From Corallococcus soli (GTDB lineage Bacteria > Myxococcota > Myxococcia > Myxococcales > Myxococcaceae): DNA of 64,000 nucleotides. Position 1 is the stretch's first letter, and every line of letters begins with the position of its first letter. The stretch covers positions 496,001 through 560,000 of the forward strand of contig NZ_JAAIYO010000001.1 of assembly GCF_014930455.1 (NCBI RefSeq), given 5' to 3'. A program made the translations under genes and the position numbers. Below are positions 18,510 to 25,834 of the stretch, in pieces. The notes under the pieces are model-generated. The model made no database searches. It worked only from the letters and a program-made list of their open reading frames with translations, and was not told the DNA's origin.

Positions 18510-19355
18510 TCAGTCGTCGTCGTCGCAGGTGCCGTCGGGGTTGCACTTCTTGTCGCACTTCTTGCACGCCTGGCCGTTCCTGCCGCACTGGTTCCTGTTG
18601 GGGGACTCGATGCAGCTGTTGCGGTCACAGCAGCCGTCGCAGGTGGACGGGTCGCAGACGCACTGTCCGCCCTTGCAGGCGAGTCCCGGGCCGCACGCCG
18701 GCCCGCCGCCGCAGATGCACCGGCCGCCGAAACACGCGCTCGCGTTGGCGCCGCACGCCGGTCCGTTGCCGCAGCCACAGGTTCCCTGGGCCGTGCAGGT
18801 GTCGGCCTTGTCTTCCGTGCAGTCCTCGCAGGCCACGCCGCCCACGCCACAGGTGCGGGCCGTGCGCGACGTGCACACGCCGTCGCGGCAGCAGCCGTCC
18901 CGGCAGTCCATGCAGAAGGTGCTGGTGCCGCCATCCGGCTTCGTGCCGGAGCCCAACTGGACGGTGACCTCCACCTCGTAGCCGTCGCGCACGGTGGCGC
19001 TGGCCTCGCCGACGGCGAGCACGGTGCCGTCGCGCAGGCCCTCCACGCGCACGGTGGCCTGCGCGCCGTTGGCGGCGTCACCCAGCAGGACGCGGAAGGT
19101 CTCGCCGTTCTGGAGGGTGCGGTCCGCGGCCTCGGGGATCATCGAGGCGGGCACGTCCATGCCGCCCGCCACGGTGCCGGAGACGCGCAGCTGCGTGAGG
19201 TTCAGCGAGGGCTCGAACTCGGTGGTGACGAAGAGCGCGGTGCCCGCGGCGGCGGCCGGGTCGCGGCAGGCGGCGAGCGCCACCAGCGACAGGATGCCGC
19301 TGGCCAGCAGGAGCCGGACGAAGGCCCGGCCAGGGGTTGCTCCTACGATGATCAT
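18510..19355 (-). CDS. Cysteine-rich surface lipoprotein
   Basis: A 281-residue protein from ATG 19355. A long signal peptide ends in a good lipobox (LAAC), so it is lipid-anchored. Residues about 35-150 form a beta-rich domain without cysteines, with a TGTALFVTTEF start and a VRVEGLRDG segment. From about residue 150 to the end it is extraordinarily Cys-rich, with CxxC, CC and CxC spacings such as DCRDGCC, CEDC, CGCG, CICGGG, CDGCC and CKKCDKKC. It ends in four Asp. Such disulfide-knot tails are common in secreted proteins of myxobacteria, often on the cell surface, and their function is unknown. The gene diverges from gluconokinase and converges on the ceramidase gene. Confidence 0.75.
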   Translation of the reverse strand: MIIVGATPGRAFVRLLLASGILSLVALAACRDPAAAAGTALFVTTEFEPSLNLTQLRVSGTVAGGMDVPASMIPEAADRTLQNGETFRVLLGDAANGAQATVRVEGLRDGTVLAVGEASATVRDGYEVEVTVQLGSGTKPDGGTSTFCMDCRDGCCRDGVCTSRTARTCGVGGVACEDCTEDKADTCTAQGTCGCGNGPACGANASACFGGRCICGGGPACGPGLACKGGQCVCDPSTCDGCCDRNSCIESPNRNQCGRNGQACKKCDKKCNPDGTCDDDD

Positions 19356-19542
19356 GATGGCGCGCAGGGTAGCGGCTTCACGGCGCGCCGTGAAAATGCG
19401 CATCGTGAAGAGGGGGCCGGGCGTTGAGCAGCGGACGCTCATACGCGGTGTCCGGCGCGCCATGCGCACGCGCTGCTCCGCGTGGCGTCAGGCGTGGGAA
19501 GGTCGCGGTATGGGAGCGCGCTCGCGAGGAGACGGCAACGGC

Positions 19543-20058
19543 ATGGTGGTCATCGTCATGGGCGTTTCGGGCACCGGGAAGTCCACGGTGGGCAGGGCGC
19601 TCGCGGAGCGGATGGGGTGGGCCTTCGAGGACGCGGACGACCTGCATTCGGAGGAGAGCCGTCAGAAGATGGCCTCGGGCACCCCGCTGACGGACGCGGA
19701 CCGTCAGCCCTGGCTGGTGCTGCTGCGCGCGCGGATGGAGAAGGCGCTCGCCCAGGGCGAGCCCCTGGTGCTGGCGTTCTCCGCGCTCAAGCGCAGCTAC
19801 CGCGAGCGGCTCTCCGTGGACGCGAAGCGAGAGCGCTGGGTGTACCTGCACGCTCCCTCGGAGGTCATCCAGGAGCGGCTCCAGCGCCGCGAGGGCCACT
19901 TCATGCCGCCCCGGCTGCTGGTCAGCCAGCTGGCCGCCATGGAGCCACCGGAGGACGCGCTCGCGGTGGACGTGACGCCGTCACCCGACGAGGTGGTGCG
20001 GCGCATCCTGGACGGGCTGGGCCTGGAGCCCGCCGCGAACGGTTGCACCGACGAATGA
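19543..20058 (+). CDS. gntK: Gluconokinase
   Basis: A 171-residue P-loop kinase starting at ATG 19543; an in-frame ATG at 19510 would add eleven residues. Walker A is GVSGTGKST near the N-terminus. It is followed by FEDADDLHSEESRQKMASGTPL and DADRQPWL, the substrate-binding stretch typical of GntK. Later come FSALKRSYRERL and a lid region GHFMPPRLLVSQLAAMEPP. The enzyme phosphorylates D-gluconate to 6-phosphogluconate for the pentose phosphate or Entner-Doudoroff routes. Length is normal. No gluconate permease or GntR regulator is adjacent. It is the last high-GC gene before the low-GC island. Confidence 0.9.
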   Translation: MVVIVMGVSGTGKSTVGRALAERMGWAFEDADDLHSEESRQKMASGTPLTDADRQPWLVLLRARMEKALAQGEPLVLAFSALKRSYRERLSVDAKRERWVYLHAPSEVIQERLQRREGHFMPPRLLVSQLAAMEPPEDALAVDVTPSPDEVVRRILDGLGLEPAANGCTDE

Positions 20059-20133
20059 CCCGTTCGGCAGCTACCAGTTGCCAAGGGAAGAAGTGACTTT
20101 ATCTACGTTTGACTACATCGCCTGGAATGGAGG

Positions 20134-21054
20134 ATGCTAACCTTCGCTCTGAACGGTATATTGAACGTGCCTATGTCGACTTCCGCAGTGCTTCCCTCTC
20201 TTTTCTCCCTGCCCACTGGAGGCGGGTTGTTTGCGCTCGTCGAGGTCGTTCTTTCCTTGGTGAAGCGGGATCGAATGACGGCGGAAGAGCGGGCATTGCT
20301 TGAGCATGTTCGCGGATTGAGCGGTACGTTCGGTTGCTACATCCTCGAAGCTGAGAACAGGGATGACCTGCTCGCCAGAGTCGATGCCGTTGTGGAAGAC
20401 CCTGGATTCCATGTGGCTCAGCATGGGGCAGAGGAAGTGAGCTTTGGCATTAGTCATCTTCCCGAGATAGCCGACGAAATAGAACAGCACTCCAATGATG
20501 ATGCAGTTCCCCTAGCTATGGCGCAGGTCCTTGGGGCATCGTCGATACCATACTTACGCGAGCTGCATCGCAACCTCGCAGAGACGATGCGATGTCTTGG
20601 CTACTTCCTGAGCGAAGTGGGGCCAGACATCAGCATGAGCGAGTTCCCTGATGCTTCAACGGGCGAAGGCGGTATCTCAGCGGGCAGAAGCAATGATCCG
20701 CTCGCATTCCTCAGTGACCCGGACGTACCGATACCGGTTGCGGAAGCGTTGCTTGCCTCATTACGACTCAACGTACTTTGTCTATCGCTTGTTGCCCTAC
20801 TCCTCCATCAAGGCGTTGCAGAGCCCTGGCTCAAACTTGCCATTGCCGAGATACTCGCGGACTCAAGCATGCGAGGCTTGGCGCTTATGGCGGCTCTATC
20901 TAACGCCCAGGTTTCTACAGACATTTTGCCGATTGACGAGCGCCTAGATCCATCTGAGTTTGAGCAACACTCGCTGGCTGTGCAAGCGGCTTATAAGCGA
21001 TTCAACATGGCTGCGGAGCGATCGGGTGAACCGGTATACCCCTCCTCCTCCTAA
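20134..21054 (+). CDS. Unrecognised protein in low-GC island
   Basis: Up to 306 residues. The ATG at 20134 has GGAGG too close to be ideal; the ATG at 20173 (MSTSAV) is an alternative. I do not recognise the family. The sequence looks alpha-helical and acidic. One hydrophobic segment lies near the N-terminus (LFALVEVVLSLV) and another near residue 235 (LNVLCLSLVALLLHQG); either could be membrane-associated or buried. The C-terminus has an amphipathic AAYKRFNMAAE helix. Codon use differs from the host genes. It overlaps the next gene by 29 bp, so the two are probably coupled and functionally paired, perhaps as antitoxin or effector with the PemK-like partner. That role is inference. Confidence 0.7.
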   Translation: MLTFALNGILNVPMSTSAVLPSLFSLPTGGGLFALVEVVLSLVKRDRMTAEERALLEHVRGLSGTFGCYILEAENRDDLLARVDAVVEDPGFHVAQHGAEEVSFGISHLPEIADEIEQHSNDDAVPLAMAQVLGASSIPYLRELHRNLAETMRCLGYFLSEVGPDISMSEFPDASTGEGGISAGRSNDPLAFLSDPDVPIPVAEALLASLRLNVLCLSLVALLLHQGVAEPWLKLAIAEILADSSMRGLALMAALSNAQVSTDILPIDERLDPSEFEQHSLAVQAAYKRFNMAAERSGEPVYPSSS

Positions 21055-21445
21055 GCCTCAGTTGCGTGAACGCGGTCTGGTGATGGTGGATGTTGGGGGC
21101 AAGCCTCATCCGTCCATCGTGGTCCGCCTTTTTCCCACTGAGGAACGAGCGGTAGTTATATACGGTACAGGGACCAAACGCGTTGAGTTGGCAGGCATTG
21201 AGGTGCCGAGTAACTCAGTAGCTGGTAAAGCGCTAAGACTTTCCAAGGATACATTCTTCTACGCAACAGGTCTGCGCAGTGTCCGATTGGGACATGTCCA
21301 GGTGCTATTGGGCAGCTGCCCGCCTGGGCTGTTTTTGCAGGTGCGGTACTTGGTCGAAGGAGCCTTGTCTCTCCTCTCATCAACTGAGCAGACAAAGGAT
21401 CTTTCGGAGGATGCACTCCCTCGACCAGTTGATTCGGGAGCCTAA
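21026..21445 (+). CDS. Possible PemK/MazF-like toxin in low-GC island
   Basis: A 139-residue protein from GTG 21026, preferred because GGAG lies seven bases upstream; a TTG at 20960 would add 22 residues. After a Pro-rich start, residues about 18-110 resemble the MazF/PemK beta-barrel. RGLVMVDVGG is followed by PHPSIVVRLFP and an IYGTGTKR strand. Later comes a segment like the usual R-x-V-x-x-x-R-L-G (LRSVRLGHVQ) and a C-terminal helix. MazF-type proteins cleave RNA and are neutralised by a partner encoded just upstream. Similarity is by pattern only and catalytic residues cannot be confirmed. The upstream partner is far larger than typical MazE antitoxins, so this could be a different system. 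Confidence 0.5.
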   Translation: MNRYTPPPPKPQLRERGLVMVDVGGKPHPSIVVRLFPTEERAVVIYGTGTKRVELAGIEVPSNSVAGKALRLSKDTFFYATGLRSVRLGHVQVLLGSCPPGLFLQVRYLVEGALSLLSSTEQTKDLSEDALPRPVDSGA

Positions 21446-21484
21446 GTCGAGTTGAAGGCCGCAACGAACCGCGAGTAGCCCGCC

Positions 21485-22114
21485 TCAGGGCACCGGGTGT
21501 TCGACGGTGGCGCCCAGGCGCTCCAGCAGCTCGCGGTACCACGCGAAGGAGCTGGCGCTCCGGCCCGCCAGCTCCTTCGTGCCCCACAGCAGCGTGAGAG
21601 TGCGGCGCGTGGCGCCGTCCGTCTTGGTGCGCTGGGCGTCCTTCACCGCGTTGGCGCAGGGGCCGGCCGCGTCGAAGAGGCACAGCAGGCCCTCCAGGTC
21701 GATCTCCTGTCCGGAGGCGTTGAAGACGTAGCGGTCGCCCTGGATGGCGGTGGCGACGCGGAAGGGCGCCTGCGCGCGGTCCAGGTCCACCACGCTGATG
21801 GGCAGGCCGCTGTGCAGCGATACGGCGTTGCACGCGTCCACCGCGGCGTTGATGGTGGAGAGCGAGCCGTCCCCGGACGCGCGCACCAGGTACTCGGAGG
21901 CGGGCTTGCCCCGGCCGGTGGGCTTGTAGCCGCCGTGGCGCAGCAGGTCCCGCACGGCGCCGCGCACGGCGTCGTCGCTCTGGAGGGGCGCTGCGGCGCC
22001 GGGCTTCAGGAGGTCCTGGAGCCACCCGGGCGCGGGCAGCTCTCCCAGGGGGGCGGGAAAGGTGGACGTGAAGGCGACGAGGTCGAGGAGGGGATGGGGG
22101 TCGACGGTCAGCAC
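21485..22114 (-). CDS. B3/B4 (PheRS beta editing-like) domain protein
   Basis: A 209-residue cytoplasmic protein. The core (about 70-180) contains SEYLVRA, LSTINAAVDACNAVSLHSGLP and VDLDRA. These are the hallmarks of the B3/B4 domain that in phenylalanyl-tRNA synthetase beta forms the editing site for mischarged Tyr-tRNA(Phe). Stand-alone copies exist in many bacteria. They are thought to act in trans on tRNA or on amino-acid adducts, but this is not established for most. The gene starts only 30 bp from the divergent cupin gene, so the two promoters overlap. Confidence 0.8.
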   Translation of the reverse strand: MLTVDPHPLLDLVAFTSTFPAPLGELPAPGWLQDLLKPGAAAPLQSDDAVRGAVRDLLRHGGYKPTGRGKPASEYLVRASGDGSLSTINAAVDACNAVSLHSGLPISVVDLDRAQAPFRVATAIQGDRYVFNASGQEIDLEGLLCLFDAAGPCANAVKDAQRTKTDGATRRTLTLLWGTKELAGRSASSFAWYRELLERLGATVEHPVP

Positions 22115-22144
22115 GGCGCCACTCTATGCTTTGGGGCAACCCCT

Positions 22145-22507
22145 ATGCCTACGCTCATCCCCAGGCCCATTCGTGTGACGGCGGTGGGCAACAAGCCGAA
22201 GCTCATCGACGAGTACGTGGGTCGGATGAACTCCAAGACGCAGAACATCAGCGTCGCGCACATGCGCAGCCCGGGTGGGTGGGAGGAGCCGGGGCAGACC
22301 CCCGAGTTCCGTGAAATCACCCTGGTGCTCGCGGGCACGCTGCGGGTGGAGCACAAGGGCGGGGTGATGGACGTGCACGCCGGCCAGACGGTGGTGTGCG
22401 AGCCGGGCGAGTGGGTCCGCTACAGCACCCCCGAGGAGGAGGGCGCGGAGTATGTGGCCATCTGCACCCCGGCGTTCTCACCGGGCACCGTGCACCGCGA
22501 CGACTGA
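22145..22507 (+). CDS. Cupin-domain protein
   Basis: A 120-residue single-domain cupin from ATG 22145. Cupin motif 1 is represented by the REITLVLAGTLRVEHKGG stretch and motif 2 by VHAGQTVVCEPGEWVRYSTPE. Of the usual metal-binding set only scattered Glu/His residues are visible, so metal binding is uncertain. Small cupins serve as isomerases, dioxygenases or ligand sensors. The gene diverges from the B3/B4 protein with a 30-bp gap and stands 157 bp before the ABC-F gene. Confidence 0.8.
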   Translation: MPTLIPRPIRVTAVGNKPKLIDEYVGRMNSKTQNISVAHMRSPGGWEEPGQTPEFREITLVLAGTLRVEHKGGVMDVHAGQTVVCEPGEWVRYSTPEEEGAEYVAICTPAFSPGTVHRDD

Positions 22508-22664
22508 AGCCCCATTCCAAGGAGGGCGGAATCCCGGACGGGGGCCCGCCTGCCTGGCCGTGTGCAAGGAGTCGGGGGCGTGGGGGGTTCGGAAGCATCC
22601 CCCTGGGGGGCGGGCCGTGGCATAAGGGCGCGCCGCCTGATTCCCGGGCCTCTTCGGTACGCAC

Positions 22665-24287
22665 ATGATCCGTCTCGACAACATCGGTAAGCAGCACGGG
22701 CAGCAGCTCCTCTTCGTGGAGGCCTCGGCTGCGCTCCACAAGGGAGAGAAGGTGGGCCTCGTCGGCCCGAACGGCGCGGGCAAGACGACGCTGTTCCGGA
22801 TGATGACCGGCCAGGAGTACCCGGACGAAGGACAGGTCTCCATCGACCGGGGTGTCACCATTGGCTACTTCAGCCAGGACGTCGGGGAGATGGCCGGCCG
22901 CAGCGCGGTGTCCGAGGTCATGGACGGCGCGGGCCCGGTGAGCACCGTCGCGGCGGAGATGAAGCAGCTGGAAGCCGCCATGGGGGACCCGGACCAGGCG
23001 GACAACATGGAGAAGCTCGTCGAGCGCTACGGCGTGGTGCAGGGCCGGTTCGAGGAGCTGGGCGGGTACGCGCTGGAGGGACGGGCGCGGGAAATCCTGG
23101 CGGGCCTCGGGTTCACCGAGGAGATGATGGACGGCGACGTCGGCGCGCTGTCGGGCGGCTGGAAGATGCGCGTGGCGCTCTCCCGCATCCTGCTGATGCG
23201 CCCGGACGCGATGTTCCTGGACGAGCCTTCCAACCACCTGGACCTGGAGTCGCTCATCTGGCTGGAGGGCTTCCTCAAGGGGTACGAGGGCGGCCTGCTG
23301 ATGACGTCGCACGATCGCGAGTTCATGAACCGCATCGTGACGAAGGTGGTGGAGATCGACGGTGGCTCGCTGACGACGTACTCGGGCAACTACGACTTCT
23401 ACGAGGGCCAGCGCGCGCAGAACGAAGCGCAGCAGCAGGCGCAGTACGAGCGTCAGCAGGCGATGCTCGCGAAGGAGATCAAGTTCATCGAGCGGTTCAA
23501 GGCCCGCGCGTCGCATGCGGCGCAGGTGCAGAGCCGGGTGAAGAAGCTGGAGAAGATTGAGAAGGTGGAGCCGCCCAAGCGCCGCTCCACGGTGCTCTTC
23601 GAGTTCCAGCCGCCGCCGCGCTCGGGTGACGACGTGGTGAACCTGAAGAACGTCCACAAGGGCTACGGCAAGCGGACCATCTACGAGGGGTTGGACTTCC
23701 TGGTGCGGCGCGCGGAGCGCTGGGCCGTGATGGGCGTGAACGGCGCGGGCAAGTCCACGCTGCTCAAGCTGGTGACGGGCACCACGCAGCCGGACGAGGG
23801 CTCCGTGGCGTTGGGCGGCAGCGTGAAGCTGGGCTACTTCGCGCAGCACGCCATGGACCTGCTGGACGGCGAGAAGACGGTGTTCGAGTCGCTGTCGGAT
23901 TCGTTCCCGCGCGCGGGCCAGGGCTCGCTGCGGGCGCTGGCGGGCTGCTTCGGGTTCAGCGGCGACGAGGTGGAGAAGAAGTGCCGGGTGCTGTCGGGTG
24001 GCGAGAAGGCGCGTCTGGTGATGGCGCAGATGCTCTACGACCCGCCGAACTTCCTGGTGCTGGACGAGCCCACGAACCACCTGGACATGGGCACCAAGGA
24101 GATGCTGATCACCGCGCTGTCGCGCTACGAGGGCACGATGCTGTTCGTGTCCCACGACCGGCACTTCCTGGGCGCGCTGTCCAACCGCATCCTGGAGCTG
24201 ACGCCGGACGGCATCCACAAGTACGGCGGCGGCTACACGGAGTACGTCGCGCGCACGGGCCAGGAAGCCCCCGGTCTGCGCAGCTGA
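22665..24287 (+). CDS. ABC-F family ribosome-associated ATPase
   Basis: A 540-residue protein with two ABC domains and no membrane segment. The first has Walker A GPNGAGKTT, signature LSGGWKMRVALS and Walker B FLDEPSNHLD. The second has GVNGAGKST, LSGGEKARLVMA and LVLDEPTNHLD. Between them (about 235-315) lies the charged ABC-F linker rich in Gln/Glu/Arg/Lys (QRAQNEAQQQAQYERQQAML), which in this family reaches into the ribosomal E site or peptidyl-transferase centre. Members regulate translation or give antibiotic resistance. The overall look is closest to the YbiT/Uup-like housekeeping branch. The interdomain linker is not unusually long, which argues against a specialised resistance factor, though only weakly. 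Confidence 0.88.
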   Translation: MIRLDNIGKQHGQQLLFVEASAALHKGEKVGLVGPNGAGKTTLFRMMTGQEYPDEGQVSIDRGVTIGYFSQDVGEMAGRSAVSEVMDGAGPVSTVAAEMKQLEAAMGDPDQADNMEKLVERYGVVQGRFEELGGYALEGRAREILAGLGFTEEMMDGDVGALSGGWKMRVALSRILLMRPDAMFLDEPSNHLDLESLIWLEGFLKGYEGGLLMTSHDREFMNRIVTKVVEIDGGSLTTYSGNYDFYEGQRAQNEAQQQAQYERQQAMLAKEIKFIERFKARASHAAQVQSRVKKLEKIEKVEPPKRRSTVLFEFQPPPRSGDDVVNLKNVHKGYGKRTIYEGLDFLVRRAERWAVMGVNGAGKSTLLKLVTGTTQPDEGSVALGGSVKLGYFAQHAMDLLDGEKTVFESLSDSFPRAGQGSLRALAGCFGFSGDEVEKKCRVLSGGEKARLVMAQMLYDPPNFLVLDEPTNHLDMGTKEMLITALSRYEGTMLFVSHDRHFLGALSNRILELTPDGIHKYGGGYTEYVARTGQEAPGLRS

Positions 24288-24299
24288 CGTGAAGGCCCG

Positions 24300-24328
24300 G
24301 GCCCTCGCGTTCAATGGACGCGGGGGCC
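24300..24328. terminator. Hairpin between convergent genes
   Basis: GGCCCTCGCG (24300-24309) pairs with CGCGGGGGCC (24319-24328) across a 9-base loop, giving ten pairs including one G-T wobble. It sits exactly in the 42-bp gap between the converging ABC-F and aldehyde dehydrogenase genes, so it could stop transcription from both sides. There is no T-run. Confidence 0.6.
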
Positions 24329-24329
24329 G

Positions 24330-25769
24330 CTACTCGAACAGCTTGCTCGCGAGCCGCGCCAGCCGCTGCGCCTTGCCCCGGTAGGGTGGGAAGAAGAGGT
24401 TCGTGAAGGCCGTGCGTCCCTGGCGCACCACCGCGCGCTCGTGGCTGAACGCCTTGAAGCCCGCCTCCCCGTGGTACGCGCCCACGCCGCTCTGGCCGAC
24501 CCCACCGAAGGGCAGGTGCGGGTTCACGTTGTGCAACACCACGTTGTTCACCACCGTGCCGCCCGCGCTCGTCTCCGTGAGCAGCCGCTCCACGGTCGCC
24601 TCGTCCTGGCTGAACACATACAGGGCCAGGGGCTTCCCGCCCGCGCGCACCTGCGTCACCACTTCGTCCAACGACTCGAAGCGCAGCACCGGCAGCAGCG
24701 GCCCGAAGATCTCCTCCCCCATCACCGGCGCCTCCGGCGTCACGTCCGCCAGCACCGTGGGCGCGATGTAGCGCGTCTCCGCGTGCACGCCGCCGCCCGC
24801 CACCACCCGCGCCCCTTGCGCCACCGTGCGGTCCATCAGCCCGCTCACCCGCCGGAACGCCCCGTCATCCACCATGCGGCAGAAGTCCGGTGTCGCCCGG
24901 CGCGCCTCCTCCGACTTGCCGTAGAAGCGCTCCAGCGCGTCCTTCAGCCCCGCGAGCAGCGCCTCCTCCTTCGACGCGTGCACCCAGACGTGGTCCGGCG
25001 CGATGCACGTCTGCCCCGCGTTGAGGAACTTGCCCCACACAATCCGCTCCGCCGCCGTGGCCACGTCCGCTGACGCATCCACGATGACCGGCGACTTCCC
25101 GCCCAATTCCAGCGTCACCCCCGCCAGGTGCCGCGCCGCCGCCTCCATCACCCGGCGGCCCACGCGCGGCCCTCCGGTGAAGAAGAAGTGGTCGAACGGC
25201 AGCCGCAAGAGCGCCTCGCCCACCTCCGGCCCGCCCTCCACCAGCGCCACTTCGTCCGCGGGGAACACGTCCCGCAGCAGCTGCGCCAGGAAGCGCGCCG
25301 TGCCCGGCGTCTTCTCACTGGGCTTGCACAAGACGGCATTGCCCGCCGCCACCGCCGCCACCAGCGGCGACACCAGCAGGTGGAACGGGTAGTTCCACGG
25401 CGCCAGGATGAGCACCACGCCCCGGGGCTCCGGGTGCACTTCACTCTTCGTGCCCGCGAGCAGCAGCGGCGCGCCCACCCTGCGCGGCTTCATCCACGCC
25501 TTCAGGTGCTTCTGCACGTGCGCCAGCTCCAGCAGCACGGGGAGGATTTCGGTCGCCTCCACCTCCGCCGCGGGCTTGTGGAAGTCCTCGTGGAGCGCGT
25601 CCGCCAGCTCCTCGCGGCGCTCCAGGAGCAGCGCCTTGAGCTTCTCCAGCCGCGCCAGGCGCTCCTTCGGCCCCGTCTTCGCCAGCGCCCACCGGCGCGC
25701 CTGCAGGCGGTCGAACACCTCCTGCAGGTCCGCCGGGACCAGGGCCTCTTCCACTGACACCACGCGCAT
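24330..25769 (-). CDS. Class-3 aldehyde dehydrogenase (paralogue A)
   Basis: A 479-residue aldehyde dehydrogenase; ATG 25769 has GAGGAG just upstream. The class-3/fatty-aldehyde/coniferyl-aldehyde type is shown by the short N-terminus, APWNYPFHLLVSPL, PSEKTP, FFTGGPRVGR, the Glu in LELGGKSPVIVD, the Cys in NAGQTCIAPDHVWV and a C-terminal LPFGGVGQSGVGAYHGEAGFKAFSHERAV. A hydrophobic-aromatic tail (FTNLFFPPYRGK) could touch the membrane, as in fatty aldehyde dehydrogenases. It lies downstream of a close paralogue, 65 bp away, and both probably answer to the TetR regulator upstream. Likely role: oxidation of long-chain or aromatic aldehydes to acids. Confidence 0.87.
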   Translation of the reverse strand: MRVVSVEEALVPADLQEVFDRLQARRWALAKTGPKERLARLEKLKALLLERREELADALHEDFHKPAAEVEATEILPVLLELAHVQKHLKAWMKPRRVGAPLLLAGTKSEVHPEPRGVVLILAPWNYPFHLLVSPLVAAVAAGNAVLCKPSEKTPGTARFLAQLLRDVFPADEVALVEGGPEVGEALLRLPFDHFFFTGGPRVGRRVMEAAARHLAGVTLELGGKSPVIVDASADVATAAERIVWGKFLNAGQTCIAPDHVWVHASKEEALLAGLKDALERFYGKSEEARRATPDFCRMVDDGAFRRVSGLMDRTVAQGARVVAGGGVHAETRYIAPTVLADVTPEAPVMGEEIFGPLLPVLRFESLDEVVTQVRAGGKPLALYVFSQDEATVERLLTETSAGGTVVNNVVLHNVNPHLPFGGVGQSGVGAYHGEAGFKAFSHERAVVRQGRTAFTNLFFPPYRGKAQRLARLASKLFE

Positions 25770-25834
25770 GCCGGCTCCTCTTTCCACGCCAGGGCCACCC
25801 CGCCGGGTGAACACCCCGCGAACCGGCGAATTGC

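Larger units (their letters stand above)
20059..21484. other. Low-GC island inserted between GC-rich genes
   Basis: From just after the gluconokinase stop to just before the B3/B4 gene, base composition drops sharply. Runs such as TTTATC and TATACGG and frequent A/T third positions occur, unlike the flanks. By eye GC is in the mid-fifties percent against about seventy elsewhere. Two overlapping genes fill the island. No integrase, tRNA, IS end or clear flanking repeat was seen. Horizontal acquisition is the simple reading. Confidence 0.75.

Noticed and set aside
20059-20133. Possible attachment site at the left edge of the low-GC island
   Set aside because: No matching direct repeat was found at the right edge near 21446-21484, and there is no tRNA or integrase.
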